From: Bacteroidota bacterium
GTDB taxonomy: Bacteria; Bacteroidota; Bacteroidia; Chitinophagales; Chitinophagaceae
Direction: 5' to 3'
Assembly (NCBI GenBank): GCA_028875875.1
Contig: JAGWUV010000017.1
Coordinates: forward strand, 1 to 64,000
Length of the DNA stretch: 64,000 nucleotides
Shown: one piece after another, positions 11,085 to 20,395 of the stretch
Position numbering within the stretch: the first letter of the stretch is position 1
Layout of the letters: each line of letters starts with the position of its first letter
Program-made: the position numbers and the translations under genes
Notes under the pieces: model-generated
What the model saw: the letters and a program-made list of their open reading frames with translations, nothing else
What the model was told of the DNA's origin: nothing
Database searches by the model: none

Positions 11085-11861
11085 ATGAACGACCCTCTCA
11101 TTATTGCAGATAAAAAATTCAATAGCCGTTTGTTCACCGGAACCGGCAAATTCGGCAACCACCAATTAATGCAGGAAGCTTTGCTGGCATCAGGTACGGA
11201 GCTAGTTACCGTGGCTTTGAAAAGAATAGATATAGAGGATAAGGAAGAAGACATCCTTACTTATTTGCAACAAGACCAGTTTGCATTATTGCCTAACACT
11301 TCAGGGGTACGCAATGCAAAAGAAGCTGTGTTCGCGTCACAACTGGCGAGAGAAGCTTTGCAAACCAACTGGCTGAAATTGGAGATACATCCCGATCCCA
11401 AATACTTATTGCCCGACCCCATCGAAACGCTGAAAGCCGCAGAAGAACTGGTGAAGCTGGGATTCGTGGTATTGCCTTACATACATGCCGATCCTGTTTT
11501 GTGTAAGCGACTGGAAGAAGTAGGTGTTGCAGCCGTTATGCCTTTGGGCGCTCCTATCGGCACGAACAAAGGATTACAAACAAAAGATTTTTTGGAAATC
11601 ATCATTGAGCAAAGCAATGTACCCGTAATTGTTGATGCAGGCATTGGTGCACCGAGCCATGCCGCAGCAGCGCTTGAATTAGGAGCAGATGCGGTATTAG
11701 TGAATACGGCCATTGCTGTAGCAGGTGATCCTGTGGCTATGGGTAAAGCATTTAAACAAGCTGTAGAAGCAGGCCGTTCTGCTTATCTCGCAGGCCTTGG
11801 TGCAGAAAGCAACGCCGCTGAAGCCAGTAGTCCGCTCACCACTTTTTTATCAGAAATCTAA
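11085..11861 (+). CDS. thiG: Thiazole synthase ThiG
   Basis: ThiG condenses deoxyxylulose phosphate, dehydroglycine and ThiS thiocarboxylate into the thiazole phosphate. The 258-residue TIM barrel carries the Schiff-base lysine in [17 protein letters not shown] (about 97-113) and the phosphate-binding segments [20 protein letters not shown] and [11 protein letters not shown]. Length is normal. It is followed by its partner thiH after only 8 bp, as expected for proteins that form a complex. Confidence 0.97.
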   Translation: MNDPLIIADKKFNSRLFTGTGKFGNHQLMQEALLASGTELVTVALKRIDIEDKEEDILTYLQQDQFALLPNTSGVRNAKEAVFASQLAREALQTNWLKLEIHPDPKYLLPDPIETLKAAEELVKLGFVVLPYIHADPVLCKRLEEVGVAAVMPLGAPIGTNKGLQTKDFLEIIIEQSNVPVIVDAGIGAPSHAAAALELGADAVLVNTAIAVAGDPVAMGKAFKQAVEAGRSAYLAGLGAESNAAEASSPLTTFLSEI

Positions 11862-11869
11862 AACTTGTT

Positions 11870-12976
11870 ATGATGTTTTTAGAACAGTTTGAACAGCAGG
11901 ATTGGGACACCATCAAGGCCAATATCTATGCGAAAACAGCCGCAGATGTGGAAGCTGCTTTACATAAAACAAAACGTTCGCTGGAAGATTTCAAAGCACT
12001 CATCTCCCCTGCTGCTTTGCCTTATCTTGAACAAATGGCGCAACTAAGTCATCGTTTAACACAAAAGCGTTTTGGCAAAACGGTTCAGTTGTATGCGCCA
12101 TTGTATCTTTCCAACGAATGCCAGAACATTTGCACTTATTGTGGTTTTAGTTATGATAATAAGATCAAACGAAAAACATTAACCCCCATTGAGATCATGC
12201 AGGAAGCCATGTACCTGAAAGAACAAGGTTTTGAGCATATCTTGCTGGTTACAGGTGAAGCAAGTAAAACAGTGGGTGTGGAGTATATTCAAAATGCCAT
12301 TCAACTACTGAAACCCCACTTTGCACAGGTTTCCATGGAAGTGCAACCTATGGACCAGGAAGATTATGAAACATTGATCACTTCCGGGTTATATGGTGTA
12401 CTGGTATACCAGGAAACCTATCATAAAGCCGATTATAAAATACATCATACCAAAGGAAAAAAATCCAATTTTGATTATCGTGTAAACACACCGGATCGCT
12501 TAGGTAAAGCAGGTATTCATAAAATTGGGTTGGGCGTATTGATTGGTTTGGAAGATTGGCGTACGGATAACTTTTTCACAGCCCTTCATTTAAGCTATTT
12601 AGAAAAAACATACTGGCAAACCAGGTACAGCATTTCTTTTCCAAGGTTAAGGCCTGCTGAAGGTTTGATAGAACCTAAGGTAGTAATGAATGATAAAGAA
12701 CTGGTACAACTCATTTGTGCATGGAGGATATTCAATGAAGAAGTAGAGTTATCGATGTCTACAAGAGAAAATGAACATTTCAGGGACAATATCATTAAGA
12801 TCGGTATCACCAGTATGAGTGCCGGTTCTAAAACAAATCCCGGCGGTTATGTAACGGATGTGGAATCACTAGAGCAATTTGAGATTGATGACAGCAGGAG
12901 CCCATCTGAAATCGTACAAATGGTGAACAGCAAAGGCTATAAACCTGTTTGGAAAGATTGGGAAGCTTTTGTGTAG
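11870..12976 (+). CDS. thiH: 2-iminoacetate synthase ThiH
   Basis: ThiH is a radical-SAM enzyme that cleaves tyrosine to dehydroglycine (2-iminoacetate) for the ThiG reaction, with p-cresol as by-product. The 368 residues contain the C-x3-C-x2-C cluster motif CQNICTYC (about 83-90), followed by GFSYDNKI and the GE motif VTGEASK. The start could be either of two adjacent ATG codons; the first is used here. The use of tyrosine-dependent ThiH rather than glycine oxidase ThiO fits a thiamin route that can work without oxygen. Confidence 0.96.
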   Translation: MMFLEQFEQQDWDTIKANIYAKTAADVEAALHKTKRSLEDFKALISPAALPYLEQMAQLSHRLTQKRFGKTVQLYAPLYLSNECQNICTYCGFSYDNKIKRKTLTPIEIMQEAMYLKEQGFEHILLVTGEASKTVGVEYIQNAIQLLKPHFAQVSMEVQPMDQEDYETLITSGLYGVLVYQETYHKADYKIHHTKGKKSNFDYRVNTPDRLGKAGIHKIGLGVLIGLEDWRTDNFFTALHLSYLEKTYWQTRYSISFPRLRPAEGLIEPKVVMNDKELVQLICAWRIFNEEVELSMSTRENEHFRDNIIKIGITSMSAGSKTNPGGYVTDVESLEQFEIDDSRSPSEIVQMVNSKGYKPVWKDWEAFV

Positions 12977-12994
12977 TTTGCAAGCTTATTCGTT

Positions 12995-14050
12995 ATGCTT
13001 ACAGAAAAAGAACAATTACGTTACCAGCGGCAACTGATATTACCTGAAATAGGAATGGAAGGACAACTGAAGTTGCAAGCCGCTAAAGTGTTGGTGATCG
13101 GCGCCGGCGGATTGGGATGCCCTGTATTGCAATACCTGGCAGCTGCCGGTGTAGGATCTATAGGAATCGTTGATGGAGATACTGTGGAAGAAACCAATTT
13201 ACAGCGACAGATATTATACACTTCTGCTCATGTTGGTAAACACAAAGTACAGGTAGCAAAAGAACGTATTGAACAGATCAATCCTTTTGTAAAAGTAACA
13301 TCATACAGTACTTACATCAATGAAGAGAATGCATTGGAGTTGATGCAATCGTATGATGTGGTGGTAGATGGCTCTGATAATTTCGCTACCCGTTACTTGG
13401 TAAATGATGCTTGTGTGCTGTTGAATAAGCCTTTGGTATTCGGTTCTATTTTTAAGTTTGAGGGACAGGTTTCTGTTTTTAATTATCATGATGGTCCCAC
13501 CTATCGTTGTGTGTTTCCAGAATCACCCGATGCAAATGAAGTACCTAACTGCGCCACCATTGGCGTAGTAGCTTCATTACCGGGCATTATCGGCACCATT
13601 CAAGCCAATGAAGTAATTAAGATCATCACACAACAGGGAGAAGTATTATCCGGTAAATTAATGGTGATAGATGTGTTGAGCATGCAGGTGCAAACATTTC
13701 AGTTCAACACCAATCCAGCCAATAAAAAAATCACACAACTGAATATACAGGCAAGCATTTGCTCTTCAAAAGGCGATGTAATTAATTATGAAAAAATGAA
13801 GCAATTACTTCAATCTCCATCAACCCAGTTGGTAGATGTTCGCGAAGCAGATGAACACCAGCTACGAAATATCGGTGGCTTAAATATTCCTTTGTCCACC
13901 TTAAAAGACAATTACAAACAGCTTGATCCTAATACCATCACCATTGTTTATTGTGCAGTAGGCATGAGAAGTAAAACCGCCATGGAATTCTTACTGGAAA
14001 AGGGTTTTAGGGAAGTATACAGTTTACAGAGAGGTATTATGGGAATATAG
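12995..14050 (+). CDS. thiF: ThiF/MoeB-type adenylyltransferase with C-terminal rhodanese domain
   Basis: This 351-residue fusion should adenylate the ThiS C-terminus and help deliver sulfur. The N-terminal E1-like domain (about 1-240) has the ATP motif GAGGLGCPVLQYLAAAGVG and DGDTVEETNLQRQ, plus the catalytic-cysteine region VPNCATIGV. The C-terminal rhodanese domain (about 255-351) has DVREADE and the persulfide loop CAVGMR. The zinc-binding C-x2-C pairs of many ThiF proteins are not evident. It is the last gene of the thiamin operon. A shared role in molybdopterin synthesis (MoeB) cannot be excluded. Confidence 0.9.
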   Translation: MLTEKEQLRYQRQLILPEIGMEGQLKLQAAKVLVIGAGGLGCPVLQYLAAAGVGSIGIVDGDTVEETNLQRQILYTSAHVGKHKVQVAKERIEQINPFVKVTSYSTYINEENALELMQSYDVVVDGSDNFATRYLVNDACVLLNKPLVFGSIFKFEGQVSVFNYHDGPTYRCVFPESPDANEVPNCATIGVVASLPGIIGTIQANEVIKIITQQGEVLSGKLMVIDVLSMQVQTFQFNTNPANKKITQLNIQASICSSKGDVINYEKMKQLLQSPSTQLVDVREADEHQLRNIGGLNIPLSTLKDNYKQLDPNTITIVYCAVGMRSKTAMEFLLEKGFREVYSLQRGIMGI

Positions 14051-14177
14051 TTTTTAAAGATATTAAAACTATAATCCGCATTGATCCCATTTCTATCAAG
14101 CAGCGTTTCTTCACATTTTTACATTCTGTAACTAAAGCACATTGTAATTATAGCCTTCATGAAAATCTGATTCCAGT

Positions 14178-15113
14178 ATGAAAAAAACAATTGTACTCTT
14201 CACGGCTCTCTTTTGCTACTCTATATCAGTTTTTGCGCAAGATAGCACTGATACCGAAAGCAAATGGTCTCCCTCTATCTCTTTAAATTTTGAACCGGTA
14301 CCGGTATACAGCATTTCCGGCACTGATACAAGTTTTGTAAACAGTATGGCTGTAGGTCCTGTGTTTTCTATCCGCAACAAAAACGGTATAGGCATTAGTT
14401 ATTCACCGAAGTTTGTTACCGGCGGACCAACGCCAGGCATATTTATGCATGCAGTAACAGCAGGTGTTGAACAGTACGACAAGCAAAAATTCGATTACAC
14501 ATTCGAATACAGCCATTATTTCTTCACCAAAAACAGTAGTGTCCCATATAGTCCGCTAACCAATGAAATTTATACGTCTTTAACGTATAAAAAAACCTGG
14601 CTAAGGCCATCTTTTTCTGCGGGTATTGGTTTTGGCAAAGACACTGAAAATGCCGTAAATAATTCTGCTTATGATATCGGTGTTTCGGCCGGTGTTAGCC
14701 ATCCTTTCAGTTGGGAGAAAAATAAAACCAGCTACACAATAAGCCCATCGGTAGCTTTGGATGCAGGAACCAACCAGTATTTTTCATTGCTAAGTATCAC
14801 AAAGTATGTAGGCAGAAGTAAAAAATTTACACAGATTGTTAAAAATAGTAAAGCAGCTTCCGCCCTTTCAAGAGGAAGAAGAAATGGATCAGGTTCATCA
14901 ACGTCATCTTCTTCAAGCACAACTACCAGCACTACTTCCACAAGTACCAAAGAAAAATTCAACCTGAACAATATTGAATTAGGTTTAGAATCTTCTGTAG
15001 AGCTGGGCTCATTTACTATCAGGCCAACAGGAAATCTTTATCTACCGGTAGGCTCCTATGCCGGCACAGGTATTATAGGATATTGGCAGGTGGTTTTGGA
15101 ATATAATTTCTAA
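14178..15113 (+). CDS. Predicted outer-membrane beta-barrel protein with Ser/Thr-rich loop
   Basis: I do not recognise a named family. The 311-residue protein has a clear signal peptide (MKKTIVLFTALFCYSISVFAQ), alternating hydrophobic and polar residues typical of beta-strands, and a C-terminal phenylalanine (VLEYNF), all usual for outer-membrane barrels. A low-complexity serine/threonine run at about 236-260 probably forms a surface or periplasmic loop. It stands alone 127 bp after the thiamin operon and convergent with the second ThiE-like gene. A link to thiamin is possible from position only. Confidence 0.7.
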   Translation: MKKTIVLFTALFCYSISVFAQDSTDTESKWSPSISLNFEPVPVYSISGTDTSFVNSMAVGPVFSIRNKNGIGISYSPKFVTGGPTPGIFMHAVTAGVEQYDKQKFDYTFEYSHYFFTKNSSVPYSPLTNEIYTSLTYKKTWLRPSFSAGIGFGKDTENAVNNSAYDIGVSAGVSHPFSWEKNKTSYTISPSVALDAGTNQYFSLLSITKYVGRSKKFTQIVKNSKAASALSRGRRNGSGSSTSSSSSTTTSTTSTSTKEKFNLNNIELGLESSVELGSFTIRPTGNLYLPVGSYAGTGIIGYWQVVLEYNF

Positions 15114-15119
15114 CCAACG

Positions 15120-15749
15120 CTAATTGTTCATCAGTCTTTCTATAGTCTCTTTCATCTGAACAAAATTTTCTACCGGCTGCTGTGACTGCCATATAGCACC
15201 AAGCACAGCAGCCCCATCAAAATCTTCCTGGTACAGTGTTGAAATATTTCCTGCATCAATCCCTCCCAATGCAATAACAGCAGGAATTTGATTGTTTAAC
15301 TGCTCACCTCTCGTCTTTATAGCTTTTAACTTGCTACGATCAATTGATGCTTTGTATCCTTGTTTGGAGATACTATCAAAAACCGGGCTGATAAATACAT
15401 AGTTTAACACATAAGGTGTTTGTTCAATCTCATCCCATGCATGAAAAGAAGCGGATAACACAGCAGGTTGATAAGATTGTATTTCCTTCATCTGCTCCTC
15501 ATTTTTCCATACTTCTGTTGTACAATGAAAACCAACTAATGGAAATTGCTTTAACAATTCAGGAAATGAATGAATAGAAATAAGTGAATGAAATTGAAAT
15601 GGTATTTGTTGCAGGTAGTTTCGATACACATCAATACCTGCATTTTTCTTTCTCAGATGAAGCCTTCGCATCCCCCTTTCAAATAATTCAATAACGATGG
15701 CTATTTCATTGGGAACATTTATTTCTGGCGTAATCACAAGCAGCTTCAT
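15120..15749 (-). CDS. Second ThiE/TenI-like thiamin-phosphate-synthase family protein
   Basis: The 209-residue protein has the ThiE/TenI TIM-barrel pattern: RLHLRKKN (about 29-36), GFHCTTEVW in place of the GVHIG strand, FISPVFDSISKQGY (about 119-132) and a phosphate loop ALGGIDAGNI. The segment that binds HMP pyrophosphate in true ThiE is poorly conserved, which points to the TenI/thiazole-tautomerase side of the family, but the assignment is open. It is convergent with the barrel-protein gene and lies near, but outside, the thiamin operon. No riboswitch precedes it. Confidence 0.75.
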   Translation of the reverse strand: MKLLVITPEINVPNEIAIVIELFERGMRRLHLRKKNAGIDVYRNYLQQIPFQFHSLISIHSFPELLKQFPLVGFHCTTEVWKNEEQMKEIQSYQPAVLSASFHAWDEIEQTPYVLNYVFISPVFDSISKQGYKASIDRSKLKAIKTRGEQLNNQIPAVIALGGIDAGNISTLYQEDFDGAAVLGAIWQSQQPVENFVQMKETIERLMNN

Positions 15750-15819
15750 ACAACTAAATTAATCAATCCGCCAAGCAAACAGCTTCTTCAATTCCATTTG
15801 AGTTTCTGTAATTTGCAGT

Positions 15820-17859
15820 ATGCGTTTTCAATTACAGGCACCATACCAGCCATCCGGCGATCAACCTTCTGCCATCAGGCAATTAACAGCCGGACTTTTG
15901 GAAGAAGAAACATTTCAAACCTTACTTGGCGTAACAGGTAGTGGTAAAACTTTTACCATAGCCAATGTTATTCAACAGGTACAGCGCCCTACATTGGTAT
16001 TAACACACAACAAAACATTGGTAGCTCAGTTGTACGGAGAATTCAAACAATTCTTTCCTGACAATGCAGTGGGTTATTTTGTTTCCTACTACGATTATTA
16101 TCAACCGGAAGCTTATATGCCGGTGAGTGATACTTATATAGAAAAAGACCTGAGCATTAATGAAGAGCTTGATAAACTTCGGCTACAGGCCACCAGCGAA
16201 TTACTAACTGGCCGCAGGGATATTATCGTAGTGGCCAGTGTAAGTTGTATTTATGGTATGGGTAATCCTACTGAATTTGAAAATGGTATCGTTCGCATTC
16301 ATAAAGGACAAGTGATTTCGCGGCAGGGATTTTTACATGCACTCGTCAACAGTTTGTATAACCGCACACAGATTGAATTTAAGCGGGGCACTTTTCGGGT
16401 GAAAGGAGATACGGTAGACATTAACCTGCCTTATGCCGATTATGGGTACCGTGTAACTTTTTTTGGGGATGAGATCGAAGAAATTGAAAGCATAGATGTA
16501 ACCACCAACAAACGTATTGGCACGGTAGATAATGCCGCTATCTTTCCTGCCAATTTATACCTGGCCCCAAAAGATATGCAGCAACAGATCATGCATGAGA
16601 TACAGGATGAGATGATGGCCCAGGTGGAATATTTTAAGAACACCGGTAAACTGATAGAAGCACAACGTATAAAAGAAAGAGTAGAATACGACCTGGAGAT
16701 GATTCGAGAACTGGGTTATTGTAACGGCATTGAGAACTATTCCCGTTTTTTCGACCGAAGAAACCCGGGTACAAGGCCCTTCTGTTTGCTGGATTATTTT
16801 CCGAAAGATTTTTTATGTGTGATTGATGAAAGCCATCAAACCATTCCGCAAATAGCCGGCATGTATGGTGGCGACAGGAGCAGAAAACTGGTATTGGTAG
16901 ATTATGGCTTTAGGTTACCCAGTGCATTAGATAACAGGCCATTGAATTTTCATGAGTTTGAAAGTCTTATTGGTCAAACAATTTTTGTAAGTGCCACACC
17001 GGGAGAATATGAACTGGAGAAAACTGGTGGCGTAGTGGTAGAGCAAGTGGTACGCCCAACTGGTTTATTAGACCCGCCGATAGAAATTCGTCCGAGTGTT
17101 AACCAAATAGACGACCTACTGGATGAGATTGATAAACGAGTGACCAAAGGAGACCGTGTATTGGTAACCACCTTAACTAAACGGATGGCAGAGGAAATGG
17201 ATAAATACCTGGCACGTATTAATATCAAGTCCAAATACATTCACAGTGATGTAGACACCCTGGAGCGGGTAGAAATTCTGCGCCAGCTAAGGCTGGGTGA
17301 GATCGATGTATTGGTGGGGGTGAACTTGTTAAGGGAAGGACTAGACCTGCCCGAAGTTTCTTTAGTAGCCATTCTGGATGCAGATAAAGAAGGATTTTTA
17401 AGAAATGAAAAATCGCTCACCCAAACAGCGGGGCGTGCTGCCCGTAATGCTGATGGCCTGGTAATCTTTTATGCAGATACCATTACGGAAAGCATGCAAA
17501 AAACCATTGATGAAACCAACAGAAGGAGGGAAAAACAGATTGCTCATAATATTCAGCATGGCATTACTCCCAAAACAGTGAAGAAGAGTATTGAACAGAT
17601 CATGAAACAGACCTCTGTTTTGGATATCAAGGGATTTGACCCGAAAAATCCGCATTCCATCCAGGGCGATCAGGATATCATAACAGTTGCGGCGGAGGAG
17701 CAGGAAACTTATCAAACGATACCGCAAATGGAAAAAGCGATTACTAAAGTGAAGAAACAAATGGAAAAAGCCGCCCGGGATCTGGATTTTATAGAAGCTG
17801 CAAAACTCAGGGATGAAATGTTCAGGCTGCAAAAAGAGCTGGACCAGATGAAAGCCTGA
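15820..17859 (+). CDS. uvrB: Excinuclease ABC subunit B
   Basis: UvrB is the damage-verifying helicase-like subunit of nucleotide excision repair, working with UvrA and UvrC. The 679-residue protein is full length. It has Walker A GVTGSGKT (about 39-46), the beta-hairpin region YYDYYQPEAYMP (about 91-102), the DESHQT box, helicase motifs VSATPGEYEL and TAGRAARN, and a C-terminal UVR motif (about 640-676) that contacts UvrC. It is a single gene with no DNA-repair neighbours here. Confidence 0.98.
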   Translation: MRFQLQAPYQPSGDQPSAIRQLTAGLLEEETFQTLLGVTGSGKTFTIANVIQQVQRPTLVLTHNKTLVAQLYGEFKQFFPDNAVGYFVSYYDYYQPEAYMPVSDTYIEKDLSINEELDKLRLQATSELLTGRRDIIVVASVSCIYGMGNPTEFENGIVRIHKGQVISRQGFLHALVNSLYNRTQIEFKRGTFRVKGDTVDINLPYADYGYRVTFFGDEIEEIESIDVTTNKRIGTVDNAAIFPANLYLAPKDMQQQIMHEIQDEMMAQVEYFKNTGKLIEAQRIKERVEYDLEMIRELGYCNGIENYSRFFDRRNPGTRPFCLLDYFPKDFLCVIDESHQTIPQIAGMYGGDRSRKLVLVDYGFRLPSALDNRPLNFHEFESLIGQTIFVSATPGEYELEKTGGVVVEQVVRPTGLLDPPIEIRPSVNQIDDLLDEIDKRVTKGDRVLVTTLTKRMAEEMDKYLARINIKSKYIHSDVDTLERVEILRQLRLGEIDVLVGVNLLREGLDLPEVSLVAILDADKEGFLRNEKSLTQTAGRAARNADGLVIFYADTITESMQKTIDETNRRREKQIAHNIQHGITPKTVKKSIEQIMKQTSVLDIKGFDPKNPHSIQGDQDIITVAAEEQETYQTIPQMEKAITKVKKQMEKAARDLDFIEAAKLRDEMFRLQKELDQMKA

Positions 17860-17995
17860 TCAACCCTTGGCAAATATTTTCTGGAAATAATTTCCATAAA
17901 ATCAATGCAATAGAAAATAATTCAATCAAACCGGCGTTCTAAATATCACAAAAGAGTTGCATCTTTACAAAACACTCTTTTCAACTTTATCGACT

Positions 17996-18622
17996 ATGAA
18001 AATCCTCCTTGCAGACGACCATAATGTTTTAAGAAAAGGACTGATTCTGATTCTTAGCAAATCTTTCCCCAATGCAGAAATCGAAGAAGTTTCTGACGGA
18101 GTTGAATTGTTGAAAAAGGTAGTAAAAGATACCTGGAGTGTTATTATTTCAGATATTTCGATGCCCGGTCTGTCTGGTATTGAAGCCATCAAGCAAATCA
18201 AGGAAATTGCACCTCATACCCCTGTACTTATTTTAAGTACTCATGCTCCCGAACAATATGCTTTACGCTCCATACGGGCAGGCGCTTCCGGTTATCTAAC
18301 CAAAGAAAGTGCCCCTGAAGAGCTGGTAAATGCCATAGAAATGCTACTCCGTGGGAAGAAATACATTACACCCGATGTAGCGGAAATTCTTGCTGAAGCT
18401 TATGGAGAGGATTTTGAAAAGGCCCCACATGAGCAGCTTTCAGACCGTGAATTCCAGGTTTTTAAATTACTGGTTCAGGGTAAAAGTATTTCAGACATTT
18501 CCGATGAACTTTCTCTTAGTGTAAATACCATCAGCACCTACAAATCCAGGATTTTTGAAAAGATGCACATGCACAACAATGCAGACCTTATTAAATATGC
18601 TATCGAATACAAGCTGCTGTAA
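17996..18622 (+). CDS. LuxR/NarL-type response regulator
   Basis: A two-domain DNA-binding response regulator of 208 residues. I start it at MKILLADDHN; a frame opening 39 bases earlier only adds an unrelated tail. The receiver has the acidic pair D7-D8, phospho-acceptor D53 (ISDISMPG), a conserved threonine/serine in LILSTH and the lysine in YLTKES. The C-terminal LuxR helix-turn-helix has LSDREFQVFKLLVQGKSI and LSVNTISTYKSRI. No histidine kinase is adjacent, so its sensor is orphaned. The genes after it have unusual promoter-like blocks, but a link is inference. Confidence 0.9.
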   Translation: MKILLADDHNVLRKGLILILSKSFPNAEIEEVSDGVELLKKVVKDTWSVIISDISMPGLSGIEAIKQIKEIAPHTPVLILSTHAPEQYALRSIRAGASGYLTKESAPEELVNAIEMLLRGKKYITPDVAEILAEAYGEDFEKAPHEQLSDREFQVFKLLVQGKSISDISDELSLSVNTISTYKSRIFEKMHMHNNADLIKYAIEYKLL

Positions 18623-18645
18623 GCTTGTAACTTCTTTATGCGTCT

Positions 18646-18682
18646 GTAGTAAATAATTTACAGTTTACTGCCTGTTTACTAC
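18646..18682. promoter_or_regulatory. Inverted repeat GTAGTAAA/TTTACTAC after the response-regulator gene
   Basis: GTAGTAAA at 18646-18653 and TTTACTAC at 18675-18682 are exact inverted 8-mers with a 21-base gap. Related GTAGT/ACTAC inverted motifs occur before the lipoprotein gene at about 20277-20295. It may be a regulator-binding site or a weak hairpin; no T-tract follows. Confidence 0.35.
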
Positions 18683-18723
18683 GTACTCCAACTCATTAGA
18701 CACTACACTCACCTCGCTTTCAT

Positions 18724-18790
18724 TTACTACTTTTTTTTCACCTCTTCCGCTATAGTACACCTTAGGGGGCTGAAGTAGTTTTACATCAGC
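18724..18790 (+). promoter_or_regulatory. Conserved promoter-like block A
   Basis: This 67-base block is matched without gaps at 44 of 67 positions by block B (20329-20395). Shared elements in order are TTACTACTTTT, TTTCAC, TATAG, CACC, AAGTAG and TTTA. The 3' element TAGTTTTA (18776-18783) resembles the Bacteroidetes TAnnTTTG box. It lies 325 bp before the GH5 gene, with a terminator-like hairpin in between. The rest of the 18623-19114 spacer shows no gene. Confidence 0.6.
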
Positions 18791-18860
18791 AAATCAATCG
18801 TAAACGTTCACTTTCCTGACTTGATTTTGCTCCCGTTTTTAGATCCTTTATGATAAACCA

Positions 18861-18912
18861 AAAAGATCAATCCGGGACACATACTAAGTAATCGCGGGTT
18901 GATCTTTTTTTT
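18861..18912 (+). terminator. Terminator-like hairpin inside the GH5 leader
   Basis: AAAAGATCAATCCGGG at 18861 pairs with CGCGGGTTGATCTTTTTTTT ending at 18912, giving a strong stem followed by eight T residues. It lies about 120 bases after promoter block A and about 200 bases before the GH5 start, so it ends either a short RNA or an attenuated leader. Confidence 0.65.
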
Positions 18913-19114
18913 AAAACCACATAGAACTAGTGCCACAAACAATTAGTGGCCGGAAAAAGAAAAGATCATCACATAGCAACGGACAACATGTAACAGGTAA
19001 ACGTACCAGTTTAGCCTGAATGCTAATTTTTTGAGTTTTTAGAAAGGAAGAAAAATAAGGCTGCGCTAATAATAAGCAAAAATATATTACAAATATATTT
19101 TATATAAATCCAAA

Positions 19115-20212
19115 ATGAAAAACTTATCCTTCATATTATTTATTCTCTTTTTAAGCTTCTCAGGCCTTTCCAAGGCGCAGGGTAAGAATAATATCACTTT
19201 TGGTGTAACGCTTTGTGGGGCTGAATTTGGCCAGAATAACCTTCCCGGAATTTTAAATACACATTATACCTATCCTAAAACCAGTGAGATTGATTATTTC
19301 GCTTCAAAAGGAGCACAAACCATTCAGCTTCCATTCAGATGGGAAAGAATTCAAAGAACTTTAGGCGGCCCCTTAGATCAGAAAGAATTAGGATTGATCA
19401 CCAAATTTGTTGATGATTGTGCTGCAAGAGGTATGCAGGTTACTTTGGTAATGCAGAATTATGGTCGCTACAAAATCAATAATATAGAATACATCGTTGG
19501 TTCTCCCCAGGTTTCAATTGCTAATTATAAAGATGTTTGGAAAAAGCTGGCTATCGCCTTCAGGGGAAAACATAACATCTTCGCTTACAGCATTATGAGT
19601 GAACCCAATCATATGGGCAATTACTCATGGTTCGATGCAGCCCAGCAGGCCGTTTTGAGCATCAGGGAAGTAGATTTTAACCATACTATTATTGTAGATG
19701 GTGATAATTACTCTGGTCCTGAAACGTGGGTGCAATACAATGACAACATGAAATACCTGGTGGATCCTGCTAACAACATGATGTTCAATGCACACTGCTA
19801 TTTTGATGAAGACCGTTCAGGTACTTATGCTAAACCTTACGAAGCCAGTGGTGCTAATCAATGGACCGGTGTAAATCGTATCAAACCATTTATCGACTGG
19901 TGCAGGCAAAACAATAAAAAACCTTATGTTGGCGAATTCGGTGTTCCCAAAAATGATCAACGCTGGTTGGTTGTAATGGATAACTTTCTTAAGTATTTGA
20001 TAGACAATGGAGTAGGTGGATCTTATTGGGCTGCTGGTTCATGGTGGAAGAATTATCCGCTTTCTATAGAACCTAATGGTAATGGAGACCAGCCTCAAAT
20101 GTATGTATACGCCAAATACCTGGAAGCTACCAATACAGCATTTGCCTCTAAACAAAGTAAAGAGAGGAATGCACAATACACTAATGTTTATGCAGCGAAT
20201 ACTGCAAAGTAG
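19115..20212 (+). CDS. Secreted glycoside hydrolase, GH5-like
   Basis: The 365-residue protein has a signal peptide (cleavage near LSKAQG, about residue 22) and one TIM-barrel catalytic domain. GVTLCGAEFG and QLPFRWERIQ at the N-terminal side, HCYFDEDRSG and the nucleophile motif PYVGEFGVP (about 286-294) are typical of GH5 endoglucanases. The acid/base motif is MSEPNH, where most GH5 enzymes have NEP, so the asparagine is replaced by serine. A beta-1,4-glucan-type substrate is likely but not proven. No carbohydrate-binding or type IX domain is visible. Confidence 0.85.
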   Translation: MKNLSFILFILFLSFSGLSKAQGKNNITFGVTLCGAEFGQNNLPGILNTHYTYPKTSEIDYFASKGAQTIQLPFRWERIQRTLGGPLDQKELGLITKFVDDCAARGMQVTLVMQNYGRYKINNIEYIVGSPQVSIANYKDVWKKLAIAFRGKHNIFAYSIMSEPNHMGNYSWFDAAQQAVLSIREVDFNHTIIVDGDNYSGPETWVQYNDNMKYLVDPANNMMFNAHCYFDEDRSGTYAKPYEASGANQWTGVNRIKPFIDWCRQNNKKPYVGEFGVPKNDQRWLVVMDNFLKYLIDNGVGGSYWAAGSWWKNYPLSIEPNGNGDQPQMYVYAKYLEATNTAFASKQSKERNAQYTNVYAANTAK

Positions 20213-20328
20213 ATTTTTCAGTTATAGTTAGGAATACAAACCATATAAAATAATTTTAATATAAAATCTTACCTGTAGTAATATAACTACTACAGACTGC
20301 ATATAATTTACATTTCCCCGAACAACAC

Positions 20329-20395
20329 TTACTACTTTTCTTTCACATATCCCTTTATAGCCCACCCTGCGACGTCAAAGTAGCTTTATGGTGCC
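20329..20395 (+). promoter_or_regulatory. Conserved promoter-like block B
   Basis: Block B matches block A (18724-18790) in order and spacing: TTACTACTTTT, TTTCAC, TATAG, CACC, AAGTAG and TTTA. Its TAGCTTTA at 20381-20388 would place a transcript start near 20396, about 70 bases before the lipoprotein ATG at 20470. That position favours this ATG over an upstream GTG at 20404. Confidence 0.6.

Noticed and set aside
17398-17832. Antisense frame of 144 codons inside uvrB
   Set aside because: It is a mirror of the conserved UvrB C-terminal region, with no independent support.
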